Made by a program: the position numbers and the translations under genes. DNA of 64,000 bases from Deltaproteobacteria bacterium (GTDB lineage Bacteria; Myxococcota_A; Polyangia; Nannocystales; Nannocystaceae): the NCBI GenBank assembly GCA_016709225.1, contig JADJEE010000001.1:1984001-2048000 (forward strand), in the 5' to 3' direction. Shown here piece after piece: positions 26,022 through 34,461 of the stretch. A model generated the notes under the pieces. The model worked only from the letters and a program-made list of their open reading frames with translations, did not search any database and was not told where the DNA came from. Numbering within the stretch: the stretch's first letter is position 1; every line of letters starts with the position of its first letter.

Positions 26022-26030
26022 AGGCTAGCA
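26022..26030 (-). promoter_or_regulatory. Extended -10 element TGCTAGCCT before the PpiC-like gene
   Basis: On the minus strand TG-C-TAGCCT ends 13 bases before the ATG at 26008. It shares the TGCTA core with the other boxes of this region. Confidence 0.45.
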
Positions 26031-26084
26031 GTCCGCGGCGCGCCTCGGCAACGCGGGCCGCACTCGCGCGTGCGCCGGCCGAGC

Positions 26085-26093
26085 TGCTACCTT
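26085..26093 (+). promoter_or_regulatory. Extended -10 element TGCTACCTT before the M28 peptidase gene
   Basis: TG-C-TACCTT ends 11 bases before the GTG at 26105. With the box at 26022-26030 it forms a compact divergent promoter pair. Confidence 0.5.
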
Positions 26094-26104
26094 CGGCGAC
26101 GTCC

Positions 26105-27667
26105 GTGTCGCGCTCGCCCGTCGCCGCCGCCTTGCTGCTCTCGTCGCTCGTGGGTCTGGCGTGTCACCCCGCGGGAGCGTCGCGAGCCCCTGCGGGCACG
26201 CCCGCACGGCCCGATGCGCCGCGCGCCGAGCCGGCGCCGTTGACCCTCGATCACGCGTTCATGCGCGAGTTCCTCGAGGACTTCGCGGCCGACGACATGC
26301 GCGGCCGCTACACGCTGGTGCCCGCGGACATCGAGCGCGCCGCCGACATGATCGCGCAGCAGTACGACGCGCTCGGGCTCGCCGGCGTGGGCCCGCGACA
26401 CCGCAGCCGCTTCCAGTTCGCCCACGGCTCGGAGCCGGAGCTCGCCCACCACGTCTGGATCGAGATCGACGGCCATGCCCACGTGCTCGGGCCCGAGCAG
26501 AGCGTCTCGCTGACGACCGCCGACGCGCGTGCGGTGGTGGCCGAGCCGCTGTGGCTGCCGGCGTCCACGCGCGCGCCCGACCCGCCTTTGCGCGAGCGCG
26601 TGCGTGACCACGTGGTGCTGTTCTCGTCGACGCCCACGCCGACCGCGGTGACCACCGCGGCGGCGGCGATGCGCGAGGCAGGCGCCCGCGCCATCGCATG
26701 GATCGGTGATCCCACCGCCCTCGACGCCGACGCCCTCGCGGCGCTCCGCGACGCCGCGCGCGACACTGCGCTGCCACAGGTGGTGCTGGCGCGGGCGCCG
26801 ATGATTGCGATGGTGAAGGACGGCGGCACCCAGCTCGACGCGATCGAGCAGGCCGGCAAGCCGGCCGCGCTGCCGCGGGTGCGGCTGTCGTTGGCGCCCC
26901 GCCGCCGCGATCGCCTGCACGATGCCGACAACGTGCTGGCGGTGCTGCCGGGCACCGACGCCGCCGACGAGATCGTGGTGATCGGCGCCCACTACGATCA
27001 CATCGGCCGCAAGGACGCCGGGCTCGCGTGCATCGGCAGCGACGACACCTGCAACGGCGCCGACGACAACGGCAGCGGCACCGCGATGGTGCTGTCGATC
27101 GCCAAGGCGTTCGCGGCCGCCGGTCGCCGGCCGAGGCGCACGCTGGTGTTCGCCCACTTCGCCGGTGAAGAGCTGGGGCTGCACGGCAGCAAGGCACTCG
27201 CGAACACCGCCCCCGACGCGCCGCCGTTCCGTGGCGGGCACGTGGTCGCGATGATCAACTTCGACATGGTCGGGCGGCTGGGGTCAGGCGGTCTCTCGAT
27301 CGGCGGCGTGGGCTCGAGCACGGGCTGGATGCCGCTGCTCGATCGACTGGGTAGCCGCGGCATGTCGGTGGTGTACGAGCGCTCGGTGTCGGCGCGCTCG
27401 GACCAGGCGCCGTTCTACGAGCTCGGCATCCCGGTGCTGTTCTTCTTCACCGGGCTGCACGACGACTACCACCGCGCCGACGACGAGGCCGATCGCATCA
27501 ACTACGACGGCATGAACACCATCGGCGACCTCGCGTTGGCGCTGGTCGAGGCCGTCGCTGGCGGTGCCGAGCTGCCGTTCGCCGCTGCCACCGGCGACGA
27601 CGGCCTGGTCACGCGCATGCCGGGCAGCGACGAGCGCACGGTCGAGAAGCGCGTCGGCCCGCCGTAG
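26105..27667 (+). CDS. M28 family zinc aminopeptidase lipoprotein
   Basis: The GTG at 26105 gives a 520-residue protein with lipobox LVGLAC (Cys18); the frame extends further upstream but without a signal. Zinc-site motifs of the M28 family appear in order: VVIGAHYDHIG, GADDNGSGTA, FAGEELGLHGS, INFDMVGRL and DDYHRADDEADRINYDG. A PA-type insert probably occupies about residues 120-250. Two Cys flank an Asp-rich loop (CIGSDDTC) directly before the DDN zinc ligand, which would brace the active site by a disulfide outside the cytoplasm. The role is removal of N-terminal residues from peptides at the cell surface; specificity cannot be read. Confidence 0.9.
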   Translation: MSRSPVAAALLLSSLVGLACHPAGASRAPAGTPARPDAPRAEPAPLTLDHAFMREFLEDFAADDMRGRYTLVPADIERAADMIAQQYDALGLAGVGPRHRSRFQFAHGSEPELAHHVWIEIDGHAHVLGPEQSVSLTTADARAVVAEPLWLPASTRAPDPPLRERVRDHVVLFSSTPTPTAVTTAAAAMREAGARAIAWIGDPTALDADALAALRDAARDTALPQVVLARAPMIAMVKDGGTQLDAIEQAGKPAALPRVRLSLAPRRRDRLHDADNVLAVLPGTDAADEIVVIGAHYDHIGRKDAGLACIGSDDTCNGADDNGSGTAMVLSIAKAFAAAGRRPRRTLVFAHFAGEELGLHGSKALANTAPDAPPFRGGHVVAMINFDMVGRLGSGGLSIGGVGSSTGWMPLLDRLGSRGMSVVYERSVSARSDQAPFYELGIPVLFFFTGLHDDYHRADDEADRINYDGMNTIGDLALALVEAVAGGAELPFAAATGDDGLVTRMPGSDERTVEKRVGPP

Positions 27668-27674
27668 CCGCGCG

Positions 27675-30600
27675 TCACGGCAGTGCGCTGGCCAGATCGG
27701 CGAGCGCGGCGACGGCCTGCCGCAGGCGCGCCTCGTCGCCGCCGCCATCGAGTCGGACCGCGACGCGATCGGGCCCGACCAGCTTCATGCGCCCACGGGT
27801 CTGCGCGCCCAGGCGAGCGGCGTACTCCGGCGGCAGCGTGGTGCCGGCGCCGAGTCGCACGCTCAGTCGCTCGCCCCGCAGCTCCAGTGCGGTCGCGTGC
27901 AGACGGCGACCGTAGGTCTTGCACGCCATCACGTGCTCGAGGCAGCGCGCCTCGGGCGGCAGCTCGCCGAAGCGGTCGCGGATCTCATCGGCGATCGCCG
28001 CGACCACGTCGCGATCGTGGGCGACCGACAGCCGCCGGTAGAGGTCGAGCCGCGTGCCGACGTCCTCGACGTACTCCTCGGGCAGGTAGGCCGGCATGTC
28101 GAACACCAGCTCGGGATCGGTCTCACGCAGGATCGGCGCTCCGCGCAGCTCGGCGACCGCCTCGGTGAGGATGCGCGAGTAGGCCTCGAAGCCGACCGCC
28201 TGGATCTGTCCGCTCTGGCGCGCGCCGAGGATGTCGCCGGCGCCGCGGATCTCGAGGTCGTGGCTGGCGACCGAGAAGCCGCTGCCGAGCTCGGCGTAGC
28301 GGGCCAGCGCCTCCAGCCGCCGGCGCGCGTCGGGCTGCAGCTTCTCGAGCGAGTCGACCAGCAAGTAGCAGAACGCGCGATGGCGGCTGCGGCCGATGCG
28401 GCCGCGCAGCTGATACAGCTGCGCGAGTCCGAAGTGGTCGGCGTCGGCCACGAACATGGTGTTCGCACGGGGGATGTCGAGCCCACTCTCGATGATGGTG
28501 GTCGACACCAACACGTCGATCTCGTGCTCGACCAGCGCGAGCATGGTCTGTTCGAGCATCTCGCCCGGCATCTGCCCGTGGGCGACGCGCACCCGGGCGT
28601 GTGGCACCAGCTTGCGCAGCCGTGTGGCGTGCTCCTCGATGCCGAGGATCCGCGGCACGACGTAGAAGACCTGCCCGCCGCGCGCCAGCTCCTTGCTGAC
28701 GCCGTCGCGCAGCACGGTGTCCGATGGTCGCGTCACGAAGGTGCGCACGGCCAGGCGGTCGCCGGGCGGTGTCATCACCAGGCTGATCTCGCGGATCCCC
28801 AGCAGCGACATGTGCAGCGTTCGTGGGATCGGCGTGGCCGACATCGACAACACGTCGACCTCGGTCTTGAGCTTCTTGAAGCGCTCCTTTTGTGCGACCC
28901 CGAAGCGCTGCTCCTCGTCGATCACGACCAGCCCGAGGTCGGCGAAGCGCACGTCCGAGGACAGCAGGCGATGGGTCCCGACCACGACGTCGACGCTGCG
29001 GTTCTTGGCGCCCGCGATGGTGCGGGCCTTGTCCTTGGCGTCGGTGAAGCGGCTCAGCACGCCGACCTCGATGCCGAACGGCTCGAGGCGCTCGCGGAAG
29101 GTGTGGTAGTGCTGCTGCACCAGCACGGTGGTCGGCGCCAGCACGGCGACCTGCTTGCCCCCGTGGGCGGCGCGGAAGGCCGCACGCAGGGCCACCTCGG
29201 TCTTGCCGAAGCCGACGTCGCCGCAGATGAGCCGGTCCATCGGCTGCGGCCGCGAGAGATCGCGCTGCACTGCCTCGATGGCGTCGAGCTGATCGGGGGT
29301 CTCCTCGAACGGGAACGTGGCCTCGAACTCGTGGTAGGGCTCGCCGCCCGGTGGGTGCGCGTGACCACCCAGTGCCTCGCGCTGCGCATAGATCTGCAGC
29401 AGTTCCTCGGCGATCTGCCGCACCTCCGCCTTCACCTTCGCGGTCTTGGTCGCGAAGCTGGTGCCGCCCATCTTGTCGAGCTTGGGCGGCTTGGCGTCGG
29501 CGGAGACGTAGCGCTCGATCTCGCCGAGCCGCGTGACGGGCAGGTACAGCCGATCGGCGCCGGCGTACTCGACCTGCACGTAGTCCGCCGGCGTGCCGCC
29601 GAGCGCGAGCTGGACCAGGCCGACGTAGCGCCCGACGCCGTGGGTGACGTGCACGACATAGTCGCCGACCGCGAGCTGGCCGATGCCCGACACGCCGCCG
29701 CGACGGCGACGGGGCTTGCTGCGGTGGGCGAGCGCGCCGAACACGTCGGCCTCCGACACCAGCAGCAGGCGATCGATGCGACTGCGCAGGCCGGTCGACA
29801 GCTCGCCGGCGACGACGTGGATGCGACGCGAGGGCGACGGCGGGCTCTTCAGCAGCAGCGGCACCTCGTGCACACCGCGTGGCGGATCGACCGCGACTGC
29901 GTGGTCGCGCAGCAAGCCCACCAGCCGCTCGGCGTGGCTGTGGTTGGGCGCGGCAAACACGATCGACCATGGCGGCTCACCCTCGCGCTGCAGCTCGGCG
30001 ATGCGCGCCAGCACCGGTGCCAGCAGCTCGCCGCTGCGACGGCCGCGGGCGGCCTGCAGCTCGGCGGCGAGGGTCTCGTCGCGATCGACCTGCACGCGCA
30101 GTGGCACGCGGCCGTCGTCGCCAGGCGCCTCGAGTCGCTCGACCCACGCCCACGCCCGCTCGCCCCAGGCTGCGAACGCCGCGGCCGCGACCGCGTGCTG
30201 CTCGGGTGCCGCGACCAGGCGGCGATCGGCGAGCGCGCGCTCGTACTCCGCCGCGAGCTCGTCCTCGTGGTTGCGCGCCGCGGCCTGCAGCGCCGACGGA
30301 TCGTCGAGCACCACGCGGGTGCCGGCGGGCAGATAGGCCCACGGCGGATCCATGCCGTCGTGCAGCAAGGGGGCGACCGCGTCGATGCCGAAGAAGTCCT
30401 GCCCCGCCTCGAGCGACTCGATGACCTGCCGCGTGCGGCTGCTGGGCGCCGCGATCGCATCGGCGCGCTCGTGGATGCGCTGGCGCAGCGGCGCCGCGGT
30501 CGTGACGATCGACAGCCGCACCGGCACGATGTCGACCGCCGCGACCTCGCGCAGGGTGCGTTGGGTCTGCGGATCGAACGAACGCATGCGCTCGATCTCG

Positions 30601-31214
30601 TCGCCGAAGAACTCGATGCGCACCGGCTGCCCGCCCGTGGGCGTGAACACGTCGAGCACGCCGCCGCGGACCGCGAAGCTGCCCGGGTCCTCGACCACGT
30701 CGCCGCGCACGTAGCCGGCCGCGACGAGGCTGGCCTGCGCGGCCGCGAAGCCCAGCTCCTGGCCCTTGGTCCAGCGCGCGCTGCGGGCCGCGAAGCCGGC
30801 GAGCGGCAGGGTCTTGCGCAGCAACGAACGCACGCCGCCGACGAGCACCTTGGGCGCGCGCCCGCCGTGGGCCCGCGCGAGCACGGCGAAGCGGGCCGCG
30901 ACCGTGCGGACGTCGGGCGCGAGATCGCCGAGCGGCGAGGTGTCGACGTCGGGCAGCACGACCACGTCACCCTCGGTGTCGTCGGCGGCCGGGGCCGCGC
31001 AACCGAGGAAGAAGCACACGTCGGCCGCGACACGGCGGGCCGCGGCGTCGTCGACGGTGACCACCAGCAGCGGCGCGCCGGCGGCCGACGCGTCCGCGAC
31101 CAGCTTGGCGAGCAGCGGATCGACGGCCCCCAGCACGCGCACGGGCGTGCCGGCGGCGGCGTGGGCAACCAGCGGCGCGGCGGCCTGCGAGGGCGAGAGC
31201 ACGTCGGCGTCCAC
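27675..31214 (-). CDS. mfd: Transcription-repair coupling factor Mfd
   Basis: Displaces stalled RNA polymerase from damaged template and recruits UvrA. 1179 residues from a GTG at 31214; the frame continues 21 codons upstream in poor sequence. The N-terminal third is the UvrB-like module. The RNA-polymerase-binding region holds GDYVVHVTHGVGRYVG. The translocase follows with Walker A (GDVGFGKTEVALRAAF), TTVLVQQHYHTF, DEEQRFGV, SATPIPRTLHMSL, the TRG region and QLRGRIGRSRHRAF, then the C-terminal D7 domain. Length and motif order are complete. Its stop lies 7 bp from the M28 gene's stop, so the two converge. Confidence 0.96.
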   Translation of the reverse strand: MDADVLSPSQAAAPLVAHAAAGTPVRVLGAVDPLLAKLVADASAAGAPLLVVTVDDAAARRVAADVCFFLGCAAPAADDTEGDVVVLPDVDTSPLGDLAPDVRTVAARFAVLARAHGGRAPKVLVGGVRSLLRKTLPLAGFAARSARWTKGQELGFAAAQASLVAAGYVRGDVVEDPGSFAVRGGVLDVFTPTGGQPVRIEFFGDEIERMRSFDPQTQRTLREVAAVDIVPVRLSIVTTAAPLRQRIHERADAIAAPSSRTRQVIESLEAGQDFFGIDAVAPLLHDGMDPPWAYLPAGTRVVLDDPSALQAAARNHEDELAAEYERALADRRLVAAPEQHAVAAAAFAAWGERAWAWVERLEAPGDDGRVPLRVQVDRDETLAAELQAARGRRSGELLAPVLARIAELQREGEPPWSIVFAAPNHSHAERLVGLLRDHAVAVDPPRGVHEVPLLLKSPPSPSRRIHVVAGELSTGLRSRIDRLLLVSEADVFGALAHRSKPRRRRGGVSGIGQLAVGDYVVHVTHGVGRYVGLVQLALGGTPADYVQVEYAGADRLYLPVTRLGEIERYVSADAKPPKLDKMGGTSFATKTAKVKAEVRQIAEELLQIYAQREALGGHAHPPGGEPYHEFEATFPFEETPDQLDAIEAVQRDLSRPQPMDRLICGDVGFGKTEVALRAAFRAAHGGKQVAVLAPTTVLVQQHYHTFRERLEPFGIEVGVLSRFTDAKDKARTIAGAKNRSVDVVVGTHRLLSSDVRFADLGLVVIDEEQRFGVAQKERFKKLKTEVDVLSMSATPIPRTLHMSLLGIREISLVMTPPGDRLAVRTFVTRPSDTVLRDGVSKELARGGQVFYVVPRILGIEEHATRLRKLVPHARVRVAHGQMPGEMLEQTMLALVEHEIDVLVSTTIIESGLDIPRANTMFVADADHFGLAQLYQLRGRIGRSRHRAFCYLLVDSLEKLQPDARRRLEALARYAELGSGFSVASHDLEIRGAGDILGARQSGQIQAVGFEAYSRILTEAVAELRGAPILRETDPELVFDMPAYLPEEYVEDVGTRLDLYRRLSVAHDRDVVAAIADEIRDRFGELPPEARCLEHVMACKTYGRRLHATALELRGERLSVRLGAGTTLPPEYAARLGAQTRGRMKLVGPDRVAVRLDGGGDEARLRQAVAALADLASALP

Positions 31215-31290
31215 GGGAGGGCGGCGGCAAGGGTAGCGCAAGCCCGATCGCGAGGGTGGGCTCGGCTTGCGGTGCACGCCGTCGCGACGC

Positions 31291-31296
31291 TACCTT
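31291..31296 (+). promoter_or_regulatory. -10-like element TACCTT before the TrmB-type gene
   Basis: GC-TACCTT lies 24 bases before the ATG at 31321, within the 106-bp divergent spacer shared with mfd. On the other strand, TACCCT ends 15 bases before the mfd GTG. Confidence 0.35.
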
Positions 31297-31320
31297 CGGG
31301 CGCCGCTTCGCGGACGACCC

Positions 31321-32220
31321 ATGGCCGACGACCACTTGATCGAGGTGCTCGGAAGCGTCGGCTTCAAGCTCAATGAAGCCCGCGCCTATGTCGCGCTGCT
31401 GCGCGCCGGCGCCAGCACCGGCTACGAGGTGAGTCGCGACGCCGGCGTGCCCCGCTCGGCGGTGTACGGCGTGCTGCGGGGGCTGGTCGCCCAAGGCGTC
31501 GCGCGACGCGACGCGGGGCCGCCCGAGCGCTTCAGCGCGACCCCGCCCAAGGCGCTCGATGGCCTGCTCCGGCGCCGCTTCGACGGCGCGACCGCGGCGC
31601 TGCGCGAGGCCATCGCACAGCTCGACGTGAGCCCCGACGCGCCCGACGCGTTCACGGTCGCGGGCTACGACCGCATCCTCGACGAGGCCTCACGCATCAT
31701 CGCGGGCGCGCGCAAGGTGGTGGTCGCCAGCGGCTGGCCACGCGAACTCTCGCGGCTGGCGCCCGCGCTCGCAGCCGCCGAACGACGGCGCGTGTTCACG
31801 GTGCTGTTCTCCCACGCGCGGCTGCCCGACGAGCTGGCGGGCCTGCGCTTCGGCTACGGGCTGGCCGAGCGCGACCTCGAGACCTTCTGGTCGCACCGGC
31901 TGGTGGTGGTCGCCGACGACAAGACCAGCCTGCTCGGTGCCACCGAGAACGCGCGCTCGGACCGCGCGGTCGTGAGCGAGACCGCCGCGATCGCCGAGAT
32001 TGCCGTCAGTCAGGTCTCGCTCGACATCACCCTGCTCGCGCAGCGCCACGGCATCGACGTCACCGACGTGATGGCCAAGATGCTCGGCGATCGCGTGGGT
32101 CGGCTGGACTCGCTGCTCGCGGCCCACGCGAGCCCGCAGCTGGGCGACGCGCTGGCCCCCACCCCGCGTCCCCGCGCGGGCAAGGGCGCGCGGCCCCGCG
32201 GCACGCGTCAGGGCACGTAG
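31321..32220 (+). CDS. TrmB family transcriptional regulator
   Basis: 299 residues. Residues 5-75 form a winged helix of the TrmB type (LGSVGFKLNEARAYVALLRAGASTGYEVSRDAGVPRSAVYGVLRGL). A coiled linker and a PLD-like effector-sensing domain (about 105-260) follow. TrmB proteins are best known from archaea, where they sense sugars; bacterial members are usually of unknown ligand. The last 35 residues are Pro/Arg/Lys-rich. The 3' end overlaps the convergent kelch gene by 13 bp, so readthrough from either side would produce antisense RNA to the other. Confidence 0.85.
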   Translation: MADDHLIEVLGSVGFKLNEARAYVALLRAGASTGYEVSRDAGVPRSAVYGVLRGLVAQGVARRDAGPPERFSATPPKALDGLLRRRFDGATAALREAIAQLDVSPDAPDAFTVAGYDRILDEASRIIAGARKVVVASGWPRELSRLAPALAAAERRRVFTVLFSHARLPDELAGLRFGYGLAERDLETFWSHRLVVVADDKTSLLGATENARSDRAVVSETAAIAEIAVSQVSLDITLLAQRHGIDVTDVMAKMLGDRVGRLDSLLAAHASPQLGDALAPTPRPRAGKGARPRGTRQGT

Positions 32221-33632
32221 CGTGCGCCGTCGTTGACGAACGACGCCGAACCGATGCCGCCCCACACGATCATCTCGCTGCCGGTCCACACCTGCGTGTG
32301 CCCGGCGCGGGCATCGGGCACGTCGACCGTGCTGGTGGCTGTCCAGCTGTTGGTGGCGGGGTTGTAGCGGCCGCCGGTGTCGAGGCGCCCCTCGTTGTCG
32401 ATGCCGCCCCACACGATCATCTCGCTGCCGGTCCACGCCGCGCGGTGGTGGGTGCGTGGTGACGGCGCGCCGTCGATCGCCGTCGCCGTCCACGAGTTCG
32501 TGCTGGGATTGTAGCGGCCGCCGGACGACAACGCCGCGCCGGCCTGGTTCTCACCGCCCCAGACGATCATCACCTCGCCGGTCCACACCGTCGAGTGGTA
32601 GACGCGCGCCGCTGGCGGTGTGATCGCGCTCATCGCCGTCCAACTGTTGGCCGCCGTGTTCCAGCGCGAGCCGTCGTCGAGCACGAAGTCGTCGTTGCGG
32701 CCGCCCCAGATCACCACGGCGTCGCCGGTGAACACCGCGGAGTGCTCGGCGCGCTGCGACGGCGTGCCGGGCAGCGCGACGAAGCCCCAGCCGTCGCGCA
32801 GGACGTCGAAGTGGCGCGCCTGGACCAGCGTGCCGGACTCATCCTCGCCGCCGAGCACCATCATGCCCGTGTCGTACCAGGTCGCGCTGTGGTGGCGACT
32901 CGGCGCCGGGGCCGGGAAGCCGGGCGCGAGCGCGGTCCAGGTGTGGCGCGTGCCGTGGTAGCGGGCACCGTCGCCGAGCACCGAGAAGCTGCCATCGCCT
33001 CCGCCCCAGATGAACATCTCGCTGCCGGTCCACACGGCCGTGTGATCGGCGCGCACCGACGGCGCTCCGGTCGGCGTCAGCGGCGTCCACGTGTCGAGGA
33101 CCGGGTCGTAGCTCGCGCCGTCGTCGAAGAAGGTGTTATCGCCGGCGCCGCCCCACACGATGATCTCGGCGCCGGTCCACACGTCGCTGTGGCGATAGCG
33201 AGGCGCCGGCGCGTCGATGTCGGCGATCGGCAGCCACACGTCGTGCAAGCACGCCGCGAGGGTCGCGTCGCAGCCGGCCACGCAGACCTCGTCGACCGGC
33301 GTGTACACGCACACGCCCTCGCTGCACGTACCAGACCCCGGGTACGCGCGCGCGGTGCCGGCGTCGAGACAGCCGTCGGCCGGCGGCGTCGCGCACTCGC
33401 GATCGTCGACGCAGTCGGGCGCGCCGCCGCTCGACGAGTCGGCGACCGTGCCATCGCTGCCGTCGGTGGTCGCGGGGCTCGTGGTCGCCGACGTCGTGCC
33501 CTGGCTCTGGCCGGTGGAGCTGCTGCCCTCGCTGCCCGACCCGCACGCGTCGTCTCCGTCCGCGCACCCGGAGCCCCCGGCATCGTCGCGGTGGCACGCC
33601 GCGAGCCCCAACAGCACCGCGATGATCCTCAT
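32208..33632 (-). CDS. Seven-bladed kelch-like propeller lipoprotein
   Basis: The ATG at 33632, with GGGGG about 8 bases upstream, gives MRIIAVLLGLAAC, a short lipoprotein signal, and a 474-residue protein. A Ser/Gly/Thr stalk and a Cys-rich neck (about 75-130) come before seven repeats of about 50 residues. The repeat pattern is R-x-x-H-x-x-x-WTGSEMIVWGG...DDGARYNPATNSWT, the kelch/galactose-oxidase blade. The last blade is cut short after GARYVP and may be closed by N-terminal strands. Such propellers bind proteins or sugars; none of the residues of a galactose-oxidase copper site is evident. Confidence 0.85.
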   Translation of the reverse strand: MRIIAVLLGLAACHRDDAGGSGCADGDDACGSGSEGSSSTGQSQGTTSATTSPATTDGSDGTVADSSSGGAPDCVDDRECATPPADGCLDAGTARAYPGSGTCSEGVCVYTPVDEVCVAGCDATLAACLHDVWLPIADIDAPAPRYRHSDVWTGAEIIVWGGAGDNTFFDDGASYDPVLDTWTPLTPTGAPSVRADHTAVWTGSEMFIWGGGDGSFSVLGDGARYHGTRHTWTALAPGFPAPAPSRHHSATWYDTGMMVLGGEDESGTLVQARHFDVLRDGWGFVALPGTPSQRAEHSAVFTGDAVVIWGGRNDDFVLDDGSRWNTAANSWTAMSAITPPAARVYHSTVWTGEVMIVWGGENQAGAALSSGGRYNPSTNSWTATAIDGAPSPRTHHRAAWTGSEMIVWGGIDNEGRLDTGGRYNPATNSWTATSTVDVPDARAGHTQVWTGSEMIVWGGIGSASFVNDGARYVP

Positions 33633-33947
33633 GCGTTCGCCCCCCATGTTCGTCCCTCTTCCGTCGGCCCGCCGGTTCCGGTGCGGGCAGCTCGCGCGGC
33701 CGAGTATCTGCCACGTTCGGGCGTCGATCCCAGAAACCCGCGCGAGATCGCCCGTGTCTGCGGCCAAGCCCCGCGATCGGATGGCCACTTTTCGCGGCCG
33801 TCCATCGACGGCACCGCAGATTGCTTCGATTTTCGGACAATGCACGGCATTTGAAGCGCGCGGACGTAACTCAGCAATGAGTTACTTTCCACTGGACGCG
33901 CGGCCGGGTGGGCCCGACACTGGCGTGGTTCGGCGAGGGGGTCATCG
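33633..33947. other. Divergent intergenic region, 315 bp
   Basis: Frames here are short and of poor codon quality, and no gene is supported. The region holds promoters for the leftward kelch gene and the rightward receiver gene, and an AT-rich patch with the palindrome at 33866-33885. On the minus strand, GATACT near 33705 is a possible -10 for the kelch gene. Confidence 0.45.
33866..33885. promoter_or_regulatory. Inverted repeat GTAACTC-N6-GAGTTAC, possible operator
   Basis: Two perfect 7-bp arms separated by AGCAAT lie 63 bases before the receiver gene, in one of the few AT-rich patches of the window. Arm length and spacing suit a dimeric helix-turn-helix protein; a hairpin role is also possible. 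Confidence 0.4.
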
Positions 33948-34409
33948 ATGGGTCACGGAGCCGAGTGCGTTCGCATCCTGGTGCTGCAGCCCGCGGATCG
34001 TCCGCTCGCGCTGCGGGATCTGCTCGAGCCGCGGGGCTTCGAGGTGCACGAGGCGTCGATCGCCGACGGCCCCGCGGCGCTGCGCTGTGCCCCCCACGCG
34101 GCGGTGCTCGACCTCGACGTCGATGCGCCGGCCGCGGTGACCCTGTGCACCGCTTGGGCAACCGACGTGGGCCGGCGACTGCCGCTGCTGGGGTTGTCGA
34201 CGCGGCCGCTCGACCCGGCCGGGCTCTCCGGCGCGGGCGTGCACGGCCTGCAGCTGCCGTGCGCGCCCATCGTGCTGGTCAGCGCGTTGTGCCGGCTCAT
34301 CGCCGCGTCGGCGATGGCCGACGGCCCCGGCAACCGTCGGCTCGTCCGCGCGCTCGGTTTTCGCCGCGGCCATCCGATCGTACGCGCCCGCGGCCGCCCG
34401 GGCGCATGA
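33948..34409 (+). CDS. Degenerate receiver-like protein
   Basis: 153 residues. VRILVLQPADRPLALRDLLEPRGFEVHEA resembles the first strand and helix of a receiver, and AVLDLD at residues 52-57 the phospho-acceptor strand. The acidic pair near the N-terminus is missing, and the beta5 Lys-Pro is replaced (LQLPCAP), so phosphorylation is doubtful. It lies 52 bp before a sensor-kinase gene in the same direction, which supports a signalling role. The last 25 residues are Arg/Pro-rich and may be disordered. Confidence 0.6.
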   Translation: MGHGAECVRILVLQPADRPLALRDLLEPRGFEVHEASIADGPAALRCAPHAAVLDLDVDAPAAVTLCTAWATDVGRRLPLLGLSTRPLDPAGLSGAGVHGLQLPCAPIVLVSALCRLIAASAMADGPGNRRLVRALGFRRGHPIVRARGRPGA

Positions 34410-34461
34410 GCAGCGCACGCCAGCGGAGAGGTTGGCGGTATCATCGACGGGCCAAGTGACG

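Noticed and set aside
27564..31376. A 1270-codon open frame on the plus strand opposite mfd
   Set aside because: Its product is an Arg/His/Gln/Asp-rich string without domains and lies entirely antisense to a complete mfd. Long antisense frames are expected where third positions are nearly all G or C.
31321..32220. TrmB-type regulator as a sign of transfer from archaea
   Set aside because: TrmB-like winged helices are widespread in bacteria, and base composition here matches the neighbours.
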